From assembly GCF_000406165.1 (NCBI RefSeq), contig NZ_CM001977.1, forward strand, positions 350,403 to 414,402: DNA of 64,000 nucleotides, read 5' to 3'. Within the stretch, counting starts at the first letter, position 1. The number at the start of each line of letters is the position of its first letter. This DNA is from Dickeya zeae NCPPB 2538. Lineage in GTDB: Bacteria; Pseudomonadota; Gammaproteobacteria; Enterobacterales; Enterobacteriaceae. Under the pieces are notes generated by a model that saw only the letters and a list, made by a program, of their open reading frames with translations, ran no database searches and had not been told where the DNA came from. The position numbers and the translations under genes were made by a program. This document shows positions 1-8,400 of the stretch, in pieces.

Positions 1-846
1 CTGCCTTCGGAGCGGAAACTTCGGCTGCATTTCCACCGTTTTATGCTGCGGGTGCATGAAGAACTGAACCAGTTGCAAGGGCAGGAAAATCCGCTGGAAA
101 AGGTGGCGGACGGCTTTAAGGCACAGACCGACATTCTGTGTTTCGATGAGTTTTTCGTTTCGGATATTACCGACGCCATGTTGCTGGCGGAACTGTTGCG
201 GGCGTTATTCTCGAGAGGGATTGCGCTGGTTGCGACGTCTAATATTCCACCTGACGAGTTGTATCGCAATGGGTTGCAGCGTGCGCGCTTCCTGCCCGCT
301 ATTGAGCTTATCAAGCGTTATTGTGATGTGCTTAATGTGGATGCGGGTATTGATTACCGGCTGCGTACGTTGACCCAGGCTCATCTGTACCTTACGCCTA
401 TCAATGACGAGACAGAGGCTGACATGCAGGCGATGTTCCGTCGTCTGTCTGGGCGGGATGGTAGCCAACCAGGCCCGGTACTGGAGGTGAATCATCGTCC
501 GTTGGCAACACTGAGCGCGGGGGATGGCGTGCTGGCGGTGGATTTTGCCACGTTGTGTCTTGAGGCGCGCAGTCAGAACGATTACATCGCCTTATCGCGG
601 TTGTACCACACGGTGTTATTGCACCATGTGCCGGTGATGGCGGTAAAAGATGAGAACGCAGCGCGTCGTTTTCTGGCGTTGGTGGATGAATTCTATGAGC
701 GTCGGGTGAAGCTGATTATCTCCGCCCAGGCGCCGATGTTTGAGATTTATCAGGGTGAGCACCTGAAGTTCGAATATCAGCGCTGTCTGTCGCGTTTACA
801 GGAAATGCAAAGCGAGGAGTACCTGCGCCAGCCGCATTTGCCGTAG
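1..846 (+). CDS. zapE: Cell division protein ZapE (AFG1-like ATPase), 5' end cut by the window
   Basis: The reading frame is open from base 1, so the gene begins outside the window; 281 C-terminal residues remain of a family of about 375. Visible are a Walker B motif (ILCFDEF), followed by the sensor region ATSNIPPDELYRNG and the arginine-rich QRARFLPAI that are typical of the AFG1/ZapE AAA+-like ATPases. The Walker A loop must lie upstream of base 1. In E. coli ZapE associates with the Z-ring and is needed for division under stress or low oxygen; that role is carried over from the family. It lies just upstream of rplM-rpsI, as in E. coli, but 256 bases and a separate promoter intervene, so the ribosomal genes are probably transcribed independently. 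Confidence 0.95.
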   Translation: MPSERKLRLHFHRFMLRVHEELNQLQGQENPLEKVADGFKAQTDILCFDEFFVSDITDAMLLAELLRALFSRGIALVATSNIPPDELYRNGLQRARFLPAIELIKRYCDVLNVDAGIDYRLRTLTQAHLYLTPINDETEADMQAMFRRLSGRDGSQPGPVLEVNHRPLATLSAGDGVLAVDFATLCLEARSQNDYIALSRLYHTVLLHHVPVMAVKDENAARRFLALVDEFYERRVKLIISAQAPMFEIYQGEHLKFEYQRCLSRLQEMQSEEYLRQPHLP

Positions 847-903
847 CCGTGATTGACGGTGGCAAACACATTATGCTGTGCAGGAAATTATGAGAGAAAA
901 AAG

Positions 904-932
904 TCGACCTTTGGGATCGACTTCTCTATAAT
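904..932 (+). promoter_or_regulatory. Probable sigma-70 promoter of rplM-rpsI
   Basis: A perfect TATAAT at 927-932 has a TCGACC hexamer (4 of 6 to TTGACA) at 904-909, with 17 bases between. A 7-bp inverted repeat, AAGTCGA (901-907) and TCGACTT (917-923), spans the -35 box and spacer. Initiation near 939 would leave a leader of about 160 bases before rplM. Confidence 0.65.
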
Positions 933-938
933 CCTGCG

Positions 939-1102
939 ACCCCACGTTACAACAAAGTTTTTTTCCCGAAACTTTAATCGCGCTGGCAATAGCTATTCGA
1001 AGGGGTAGGTTTGCTGGACTAGATAGCCGTGTGAACCTCAACACTATTTATTTAAGCGTTTGGGTGTTCACCAACGTGTAACTTAAATTGGGTAAGCTTT
1101 TA
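939..1102 (+). other. Long 5' leader of rplM-rpsI
   Basis: About 160 bases between the predicted start point and the rplM ATG contain no credible gene. In E. coli the rplM leader is a translational operator bound by L13, so a similar autoregulatory RNA is plausible here. I did not derive a convincing structure by eye, so the regulatory role is an inference from the family. Confidence 0.4.
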
Positions 1103-1531
1103 ATGAAAACTTTTACAGCTAAACCAGAAACCGTAAAACGCGACTGGTACGTTGTTGACGCGAGCGGCAAAACTCTTGGCCGTCTTGCTACTGAACTGGC
1201 TCGTCGTCTGCGCGGCAAGCACAAAGCGGAATACACTCCGCACGTTGATACCGGTGACTACATCATCGTTCTGAACGCAGAAAAAGTTGCTGTAACTGGC
1301 AACAAACGTTCTGACAAGATGTACTACCATCACACCGGCCACATCGGTGGTATCAAAGAAGCGACCTTTGAAGAGATGATTGCCCGCCGTCCTGAGCGCG
1401 TAATTGAAATCGCGGTTAAAGGCATGCTGCCGAAGGGCCCGCTGGGTCGTGCTATGTACCGTAAACTGAAAGTTTACGCGGGTAACGAGCACAATCACGC
1501 GGCACAGCAACCGCAAGTTCTGGACATTTAA
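1103..1531 (+). CDS. rplM: 50S ribosomal protein L13
   Basis: The product is 142 aa, the normal length, beginning MKTFTAKPETVKRDWYVVDA. It contains the L13 signature region around KMYYHHTGHIGG and ends in the usual QQPQVLDI. An in-frame start 15 bases upstream (1088) would add five residues not found in the family, so the ATG at 1103 is preferred. L13 is an early-assembling protein of the large subunit that binds 23S rRNA. It is followed after 15 bases by rpsI, forming the conserved two-gene operon that ends in a strong terminator. Confidence 0.98.
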   Translation: MKTFTAKPETVKRDWYVVDASGKTLGRLATELARRLRGKHKAEYTPHVDTGDYIIVLNAEKVAVTGNKRSDKMYYHHTGHIGGIKEATFEEMIARRPERVIEIAVKGMLPKGPLGRAMYRKLKVYAGNEHNHAAQQPQVLDI

Positions 1532-1546
1532 TCGGGATTATAGGCA

Positions 1547-1939
1547 ATGGCTGAAAATCAATACTACGGCACTGGTCGCCGCAAAAGCTCCGCCGCTCGT
1601 GTATTTATCAAACCGGGCAGTGGCAACATCGTTATCAACCAGCGTACACTGGAACAGTACTTTGGCCGCGAAACCGCGCGCATGGTCGTTCGCCAGCCGC
1701 TGGAACTGGTCGATATGGTTGGTAAACTGGATCTGTACATCACCGTTAAAGGTGGTGGTATTTCCGGTCAGGCCGGTGCTATCCGTCATGGTATCACCCG
1801 CGCTCTGATGGAATACGACGAATCCCTGCGTTCTGAACTGCGTAAAGCTGGCTTCGTTACTCGTGACGCTCGTCAGGTTGAACGTAAGAAAGTGGGTCTG
1901 CGCAAAGCACGTCGTCGTCCGCAGTACTCCAAACGTTAA
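1547..1939 (+). CDS. rpsI: 30S ribosomal protein S9
   Basis: The product is 130 aa, the expected length, and starts MAENQYYGTGRRKSSAARVF. The family signature GGGISGQAGAIRHGI and the very basic tail ending RRPQYSKR, which reaches into the ribosomal P site, are both present. S9 sits in the head of the small subunit. Second gene of the rplM-rpsI operon, with only 15 bases between them and a Rho-independent terminator about 37 bases after the stop. Confidence 0.98.
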   Translation: MAENQYYGTGRRKSSAARVFIKPGSGNIVINQRTLEQYFGRETARMVVRQPLELVDMVGKLDLYITVKGGGISGQAGAIRHGITRALMEYDESLRSELRKAGFVTRDARQVERKKVGLRKARRRPQYSKR

Positions 1940-1976
1940 TTTCTGTCTGCCTGGCAGCGAAATCAACGCAGAAAAA

Positions 1977-2003
1977 CCCGGTGCCTGTCACCGGGTTTTT
2001 TTT
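1977..2003 (+). terminator. Rho-independent terminator of rplM-rpsI
   Basis: The stem CCCGGTG (1977-1983) pairs with CACCGGG (1989-1995) around a 5-base loop and is followed by a run of eight T. Confidence 0.93.
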
Positions 2004-2261
2004 CTTCCTGAACTCACCTGTGGAAAAAATCTGCTGTGATTACCGTGGGTTAGTCATGAAAACACGCTTATCCCCCCACAAAACAAACAGAATCTGATAC
2101 ACTATTGGCCGGTTTTGTGCCTGTTCGCCAGCAAGTGATTTTAACAGAACGACAGATGTCGTCCGCTTTCTCCCCTTTGGGGAAGCCTAAACGCGGCAAG
2201 GCCAGCAGGATCATATTCGATCGGTTGTTCGCCGTATTTTTTCGATAACTTGGAGGTTTTC
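2004..2261 (+). promoter_or_regulatory. sspA upstream region with possible extended -10 promoter
   Basis: No gene is visible in this stretch. TGATACACT at 2095-2103 resembles an extended -10 element (TGn plus TACACT), with no good -35 box. Further on, CCCCTTTGGGG near 2171 forms a short dyad in what would be the sspA leader. The sspA ribosome binding site GGAGG is at 2252-2256. The promoter is a visual match only. Confidence 0.35.
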
Positions 2262-2903
2262 ATGGCTGTCGCTGCCAACAAACGTTCGGTGATGACGCTG
2301 TTTTCTGGTCTGTCCGACATTTTTAGCCATCAGGTCCGCATTGTACTGGCCGAGAAAGGGGTAAGTGTCGAGATTGAACAGGTGGACATGGATAATCTGC
2401 CGCAGGATCTTATCGACCTTAATCCTTACGGCTCGGTGCCGACACTGGTTGACCGTGAACTGACGTTGTATGAATCACGTATCATCATGGAATACCTGGA
2501 TGAGCGTTTCCCACACCCGCCGCTGATGCCGGTTTATCCGGTGGCGCGTGGTAATAGCCGTCTGATGATGCATCGCATTGAGCAGGACTGGTATTCGCTG
2601 ATGAAAACCATCCAGACTGGCAATGCTCAGGATGCGGAAGCGGCACGCAAGCAGCTGCGTGAAGAACTGCTGGCTATCGCCCCAGTTTTCAACGAAGCAC
2701 CCTATTTCATGAGTGAAGAGTTCAGCCTGGTGGATTGCTATCTGGCACCATTGTTGTGGCGTCTGCCGCTGCTGGGTATTGAGTTGAGTGGTTCTGGTGC
2801 TAAAGAACTGAAGGGTTATATGACCCGTGTGTTCGAACGTGATGCCTTCCTCGCTTCGTTGACTGAAGTGGAGCGCGAAATTCGGTTGCAGTCCAGAGGG
2901 TAA
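2262..2903 (+). CDS. sspA: Stringent starvation protein A
   Basis: The 213-residue product begins MAVAANKRSVMTLFSG, almost identical to E. coli SspA. It has a glutathione-S-transferase fold: an N-terminal thioredoxin-like part with the NPYGSVPTLVDRELTLYES segment, then an all-helical C-terminal part. The family is not an active transferase but binds RNA polymerase; in E. coli it lowers H-NS levels and supports acid and starvation tolerance. A TTG start 12 bases upstream is possible, but the GGAGG site is spaced correctly for the ATG at 2262. sspB starts four bases after the stop, so the two are co-transcribed. Confidence 0.97.
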   Translation: MAVAANKRSVMTLFSGLSDIFSHQVRIVLAEKGVSVEIEQVDMDNLPQDLIDLNPYGSVPTLVDRELTLYESRIIMEYLDERFPHPPLMPVYPVARGNSRLMMHRIEQDWYSLMKTIQTGNAQDAEAARKQLREELLAIAPVFNEAPYFMSEEFSLVDCYLAPLLWRLPLLGIELSGSGAKELKGYMTRVFERDAFLASLTEVEREIRLQSRG

Positions 2904-2907
2904 TGGC

Positions 2908-3414
2908 ATGACGTTGTCTCAGCTCTCTCCACGCCGTCCCTATTTATTACGGGCTTTTTATGACTGGTTGCTGGACAACCAATTAACGCCGCATCTGGTT
3001 GTGGATGTGACTGTTCCCGGAGTGCAAGTGCCGATGGAGTTTGCCCGTGATGGGCAGATTGTCCTGAATATTGCGCCGCGTGCGGTAGGCAATCTCGAAC
3101 TGGCTGATGACAGCGTGCGCTTTAATGCGCGTTTTGGCGGTGTTCCCCGCCAGGTGTTTGTCCCGATGGCGTCGGTGATGGCTATCTATGCGCGTGAAAA
3201 TGGCGCGGGTACGATGTTTGAGCCTGAGCCCGCTTACGAAATTGTCGAAGAGTTTGGCGTACAGCCCCATTCTGAAGAAGAATCCAGACCAACACTGATG
3301 TCGGTAGTGGACAATGAACCTTCTTCTCCTGCCGCTGAGAGCGAGCCGCAGCCAGATGACGAGCCGCCCTCGCCACCAAGAGGTGGTCGGCCTTCCCTGC
3401 GGGTGGTCAAATAA
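2908..3414 (+). CDS. sspB: ClpXP protease specificity-enhancing factor SspB
   Basis: This 168-residue protein begins MTLSQLSPRRPYLLRAFYDW and has the compact SspB fold over residues 1-110, which binds the ssrA tag on proteins released from stalled ribosomes. A proline- and glutamate-rich flexible linker (about 115-155) follows. The protein ends in GGRPSLRVVK, the conserved ClpX-docking tail, so both functional ends are intact. It delivers ssrA-tagged and other substrates to ClpXP. Second gene of the sspAB operon, with a terminator immediately downstream. Confidence 0.97.
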   Translation: MTLSQLSPRRPYLLRAFYDWLLDNQLTPHLVVDVTVPGVQVPMEFARDGQIVLNIAPRAVGNLELADDSVRFNARFGGVPRQVFVPMASVMAIYARENGAGTMFEPEPAYEIVEEFGVQPHSEEESRPTLMSVVDNEPSSPAAESEPQPDDEPPSPPRGGRPSLRVVK

Positions 3415-3424
3415 TCGCACTGAT

Positions 3425-3452
3425 AAAAAAGGCACGGTAACGTGCCTTTTTT
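3425..3452 (+). terminator. Rho-independent terminator of sspAB
   Basis: AAAAAAGGCACG (3425-3436) and CGTGCCTTTTTT (3441-3452) form a 12-bp perfect stem with a GTAA loop. The right arm supplies the T-run, and the A-run makes it usable from either strand. Confidence 0.92.
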
Positions 3453-3559
3453 ATTGCCCGAATGAAAGGTTCATAAAGCCGATAAGGTCCATAATGTCTT
3501 TGCTGTCTGGTAACGAGTTTATCCATTGTCAGTCTCGTGTTTAATCGAAGGAGAATGTG

Positions 3560-3970
3560 ATGAAAACCAGTCAAGGCCGCTGTTTATGCGGTGCAGTAAC
3601 GATAACGGTCCCTGAGTCATGCACGCATGATGTGTATGTCTGCCATTGCGGTATGTGTCGTACATGGGGAGGTGGGCCGTTGATGGCGATTGAAACTCAG
3701 CAAGGGGTGGTACTTGAGGGGGAAGAACATATCGGACGGTATCGTTCTTCAGACTGGGCGGAACGTGCGTTCTGCCGCACCTGCGGAACCCACCTGTTTT
3801 ATCGGCTGCTTAAACCGGAAATCTATTCAATTTCCGCCGGGCTATTCCCCAATGTCCCGCAAAAACTGGCTTCGCAGGTCTACATTGATAACAAGCCTGA
3901 TTATTACGATTTCGTACAGCAAACCCCAACGATGACCGAACAGGACATCATTGATTTATATAAAAAGTAA
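3560..3970 (+). CDS. GFA-family zinc protein (glutathione-dependent formaldehyde-activating-like)
   Basis: The 136-residue product carries the zinc-binding cysteine pattern of the GFA/CENP-V fold: RCLCGAV near the N-terminus, CHCGMCRTWGGGP around residues 28-40 and FCRTCGTHLFYR around residues 72-83. Members bind zinc, and a few react with S-hydroxymethylglutathione, but most, including this one, have no proven substrate. No formaldehyde dehydrogenase gene is nearby, so a detoxification role is only a family guess. An AAGGAG at 3548-3553 sits six bases before the ATG at 3560, which favours it over the GTG at 3557. It stands alone between sspB and the convergent gltD. Confidence 0.85.
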   Translation: MKTSQGRCLCGAVTITVPESCTHDVYVCHCGMCRTWGGGPLMAIETQQGVVLEGEEHIGRYRSSDWAERAFCRTCGTHLFYRLLKPEIYSISAGLFPNVPQKLASQVYIDNKPDYYDFVQQTPTMTEQDIIDLYKK

Positions 3971-4013
3971 TACGGATTCCTGATGAGGGAAAACAACCTG
4001 CATTGGCAAGTAT

Positions 4014-4035
4014 AAAGGCGGCCGTAGCCGCCTTT
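4014..4035 (-). terminator. Terminator between the GFA gene and gltD
   Basis: AAAGGCGGC (4014-4022) and GCCGCCTTT (4027-4035) form a perfect 9-bp stem with a 4-base loop between two convergent genes. It most likely ends gltBD, but could act in both directions. Confidence 0.75.
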
Positions 4036-4052
4036 GATGTGTCAGAAAGTCA

Positions 4053-5471
4053 TTACACTTCCAGATAGTTCATGATGCCGTCAGCCGCTTTACGGCCTTC
4101 TGCTATCGCGGTTACCACCAGATCAGAACCACGTACCGCATCGCCGCCGGCGAAGATTTTCGGGTTTGACGTCTGGAAAGCACTGTTGCTCTGTTCCGGG
4201 GCGATGATACGACCCTGAGTATCCAGCTCCACGCCATGATCCGCCAGCCACGTCATTTTATGCGGACGGAAACCAAACGCCATGATAACTGCATCGGCTT
4301 CCAGCACATGCTCGGAACCCTCAACCGGTTCAGGACGACGACGGCCGTTAGCATCCGGTGCGCCCAGTTCAGTGCGGATCATGCGTACACCGCACACTTT
4401 ACCAGCGCCATTGATTTCAATACTGAGCGGCTGGAGGTTGAAGCGGAACTCTACGCCTTCTTCGCGCGCATTTTTCACTTCGCGCTTGGAGCCCGGCATG
4501 TTTTCTTCATCACGACGGTAGGCACAAGTGACATGCGTTGCTCCCTGGCGAATCGAGGTACGCACACAGTCCATCGCTGTATCGCCGCCACCCAGAACGA
4601 CGACACGTTTGCCTTGCATCGAGATATAGGGTTCCTGCTCGCTGGTTTCGAAGCCCATCAGGTTCTTGGTATTGGCAATCAGGAACGGCAGAGCATCGTA
4701 TACGCCTGGCGCGTCTTCGTTTTCCAGCCCGCCGCTCATTGACTGATAGGTACCGACACCCAGGAACACGGCGTCATATTCTGCCAGTAAGTCGTTCAAC
4801 GGAACGTCTTTGCCGACTTCCGTATTCAGGTGAAAGTCGATGCCCATCTCCGTGAAGATTTCGCGGCGCTTCGTCATCACCTCTTTTTCCAGCTTGAATG
4901 CCGGGATACCGAAGGTCAGCAGGCCGCCAATTTCCGGGTGGCGGTCATAGACCACCGCTTTCACGCCGTTACGGATCAGAACATCGGCACAAGCCAGCCC
5001 GGCAGGACCGGCGCCGATAATCGCCACACGCTTGCCGGTTGGCTCGACTGACGAAACATCCGGACGCCAGCCCATTTCGATGGCTTTATCGTTGATGTAG
5101 CGCTCGATGTTACCGATAGTGACGGCACCGAATTCGTCATTCAGTGTGCAAGAGCCTTCACACAGGCGGTCCTGTGGGCAGACGCGGCCGCACACTTCCG
5201 GCAGGCTGTTCGTCTGGTGAGACAGCTCAGCGGCTTCAATAATCCGTCCCTCATTCGCCAGCTTCAGCCAGTTCGGGATGTAGTTATGGACCGGGCATTT
5301 CCATTCGCAGTAGGGGTTGCCGCAAGCCAGGCAGCGATCTGCCTGGGCTTTGGACTGGCTTTCCGAGAATGGCTCGTAAATTTCAACAAACTCGATTTTA
5401 CGAATCTTCAGCGGTTTCTTGGGCGGATCAACGCGCTGTAAGTCGATAAACTGATAAACATTCTGACTCAT
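4053..5471 (-). CDS. gltD: Glutamate synthase (NADPH) small subunit
   Basis: This 472-residue flavoprotein supplies electrons from NADPH to GltB. The N-terminal iron-sulfur cysteines are visible as CLACGNPYCEWKCPVH and CGRVCPQDRLCEGSC. Next come the FAD-binding loop IIGAGPAGLACADVLI (about residue 149) and the NADPH-binding loop VVVLGGGDTAMDC (about residue 289). It ends with the second FAD motif FAGGDAVRGSDLVVTAIAEG. Length and motifs match the E. coli enzyme. The start lies nine bases after the gltB stop, so gltB and gltD form one operon transcribed leftwards. Confidence 0.97.
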   Translation of the reverse strand: MSQNVYQFIDLQRVDPPKKPLKIRKIEFVEIYEPFSESQSKAQADRCLACGNPYCEWKCPVHNYIPNWLKLANEGRIIEAAELSHQTNSLPEVCGRVCPQDRLCEGSCTLNDEFGAVTIGNIERYINDKAIEMGWRPDVSSVEPTGKRVAIIGAGPAGLACADVLIRNGVKAVVYDRHPEIGGLLTFGIPAFKLEKEVMTKRREIFTEMGIDFHLNTEVGKDVPLNDLLAEYDAVFLGVGTYQSMSGGLENEDAPGVYDALPFLIANTKNLMGFETSEQEPYISMQGKRVVVLGGGDTAMDCVRTSIRQGATHVTCAYRRDEENMPGSKREVKNAREEGVEFRFNLQPLSIEINGAGKVCGVRMIRTELGAPDANGRRRPEPVEGSEHVLEADAVIMAFGFRPHKMTWLADHGVELDTQGRIIAPEQSNSAFQTSNPKIFAGGDAVRGSDLVVTAIAEGRKAADGIMNYLEV

Positions 5472-5480
5472 GATGACCTC

Positions 5481-8400
5481 TTACTGCGCCTGTACCCGCA
5501 GCTCCGCTGCGGAACGACTACGATGACCCAACAACGCTTTCACATCACTTGACTTCGGTTTGACCAACGAAAATTTCGAAGCCCAGGTCGGCCAGTTGGC
5601 AAGAATTTCCTCACCACGCTGCGAACCGGTGTGCTGGACGTGCTCGGTAATCAGCCCGCGCAGGTGCTCTTCGTGAATCGCCAGGTTTTCCACATCCAGC
5701 ACTTCAACCAGTTCAGGGTTAACGCGCTTACGGAATTCGCCGTCTTCGTCCAGGACATAGGCGAAGCCGCCGGTCATGCCTGCGCCAAAGTTGACGCCGG
5801 TACGACCGAGGATGCAGACGATACCGCCAGTCATGTATTCGCAGCCGTTATCACCGATACCTTCCACCACGGTGATGGCACCGGAGTTACGCACGGCGAA
5901 GCGCTCGCCAGCACGGCCAGCAGCGAACAGTTTGCCGCCGGTTGCGCCGTACAGGCAGGTGTTACCGATAATGCTGGCTTCGTGACTGCGGAAGGCGGAA
6001 CCCACCGGCGGACGCACGGAGATAACACCACCGGCCATCCCTTTACCCACATAGTCGTTAGCATCGCCGGTCAGGGCCAGCTCAACACCGCCTGCGTTCC
6101 AGACGCCGAAGCTCTGGCCTGCTGTACCGGTGAAATGGACTTTGATCGGGTCGCTTGCCAGACCTTGATCACCATGTTTTTCTGCGATCATGCCGGACAA
6201 GGTGGCCCCGACAGAGCGGTCGGTATTGCGGATGTCGAAGTAGAGCGCTTTGCTTTGTCTGGCATCGACATGCGCCTGAGCCTGTGCGATCAGCTCTTTG
6301 TTCAACAGCCCCTTGTCAAACGACGGGTTGCCTTCGGTGCAGTACAGCGCTTTGCCGGGTTGCGGTGCAACGGTGTGCAGCAACGGCGACAGATCCAGTT
6401 TATTCTGCTTGGCGGTGATGCCATCCAGTTCGACCAGCAAATCGGTACGGCCGATCAGGTCTACCAGACGGCTCACGCCCAGCTCCGCCATCAGCTCGCG
6501 GGTTTCGCGGGCGATGAAGGTGAAGTAGTTAACGACACGTTCTGGCAGGCCGTGATAGTGGTCGCGGCGCAGTTTGTCATCCTGAGTTGCTACGCCGGTA
6601 GCGCAGTTGTTCAGGTGACAGATACGCAGGTATTTACAACCCAGCGCCACCATCGGGCCAGTACCGAAGCCGAAGCTCTCCGCACCCAGAATCGCTGCTT
6701 TCACGATATCCAGACCGGTTTTCAGACCACCATCCACCTGCAGGCGAATCTTATGGCGCAGGCCGTTGGCCACCAGCGCCTGCTGGGTTTCTACCAGACC
6801 CAGTTCCCACGGACATCCAGCGTATTTCACCGACGTCAGCGGACTAGCACCGGTACCACCGTCATAGCCAGCGATAGTGATAAGGTCAGCATAGGCTTTA
6901 GCCACACCGGTAGCGATGGTGCCGACGCCCGGTTCTGATACCAGCTTGACTGAAATCATCGCCTTCGGGTTGACCTGTTTCAGGTCGAAAATCAACTGCG
7001 CCAGATCTTCGATAGAATAAATATCATGGTGTGGCGGTGGCGAAATCAGGGTCACACCCGGCACGGAATAACGCAGACGTGCGATATACGGGGTAACTTT
7101 ATCGCCCGGTAACTGACCGCCTTCACCCGGTTTAGCACCTTGCGCCACTTTGATCTGAATAACGTCGGCATTGACCAGATAGGCTGGGGTCACACCAAAG
7201 CGACCGGAAGCCACCTGCTTGATACGGGACACTTTATTGGTACCGTAGCGCGCCGGGTCTTCGCCGCCTTCACCGGAGTTGGAAAAACCGCCCAGACTGT
7301 TCATGGCTTCTGCCAGCGATTCATGCGCTTCAGGGCTCAGGGCACCGATAGACATGGCGGCGGTGTCAAAGCGTTTAAACAGCTCTGAGTCTGGCTCAAC
7401 CTGTTCCAGCGGGATGGCTGCGCCTGCCTGCGGTTGCACCGCCAGCAGGTCACGCAGCATCGATGCCGGACGCTCGTTAACCAGTTTGGCGTACTGCTGG
7501 TAATCCTGATAGTTGCCGCTGTGAACCGCGGTTTGCAGTGTTTTCACCACATCAGGGTTGTAGGCGTGGTATTCACCGCCATAAACGAACTTGAGCAGAC
7601 CACCCTGATCGAGTTTTTGGCGCTTGAGCCAGGCGCGTTTGGATAGGTTTTGCAGGTCCTGCTCAAAATCGCTGAAACTGGCACCGCCAATACGGCTTAC
7701 CACACCCTGGAAGCAACGGGACGACACATCCTGATGCAGACCCACCGCTTCGAACAGCTTCGAACAGCGGTAAGAGGCGATAGTGGAGATCCCCATCTTG
7801 GACATGATCTTGTACAGACCTTTGTTGATGCCGTTACGGTAGTTCTGCATCACGGTACGGTACGGTTTGTCGATGGTGTGGTTATCAACCAGACCTGCCA
7901 GTGTCTCATAGGCCAGATACGGGTAAACCGCCGTCGCACCGAAGCCGAGTAATACGGCAAAGTGGTGCGGATCGCGGGCGCTACCAGTTTCAACAATGAT
8001 GTTGGCATCGCAGCGCAGGCTTTTCTCCACCAGGCGAGCCTGAATCGCGCCCACTGCCATGGGGGCTGGCACTGGCAGACGGTCTTGTGCGATACCACGG
8101 TCGGTCAGCACCAGCAATACTGCGCCAGCACGAACCTTGTATTCCGCTTCGTCACACAGTTTTTCCACGGTCTCCTGCAACGAACGCTGCTTAGGATCGA
8201 AAGTGATATCGATCTTCTCGGCGCGGTAATGCTCAGGATCCTGGTTGATCAATTGAATGAAGTCGGAGTAGAGCAGGATCGGCGATTTGAAGCTCAGGCG
8301 GTGTGCCTGTCCTTCCGCTTCGCAGAATACATTCATTTCGCGACCGATACAGGTAGCGAGCGACATCACATGCGATTCGCGCAGCGGGTCGATTGGCGGG

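Noticed and set aside
5631..6938. 435-codon open frame antisense to gltB
   Set aside because: It is a shadow of gltB with biased His/Gln/Thr composition and no recognisable fold.
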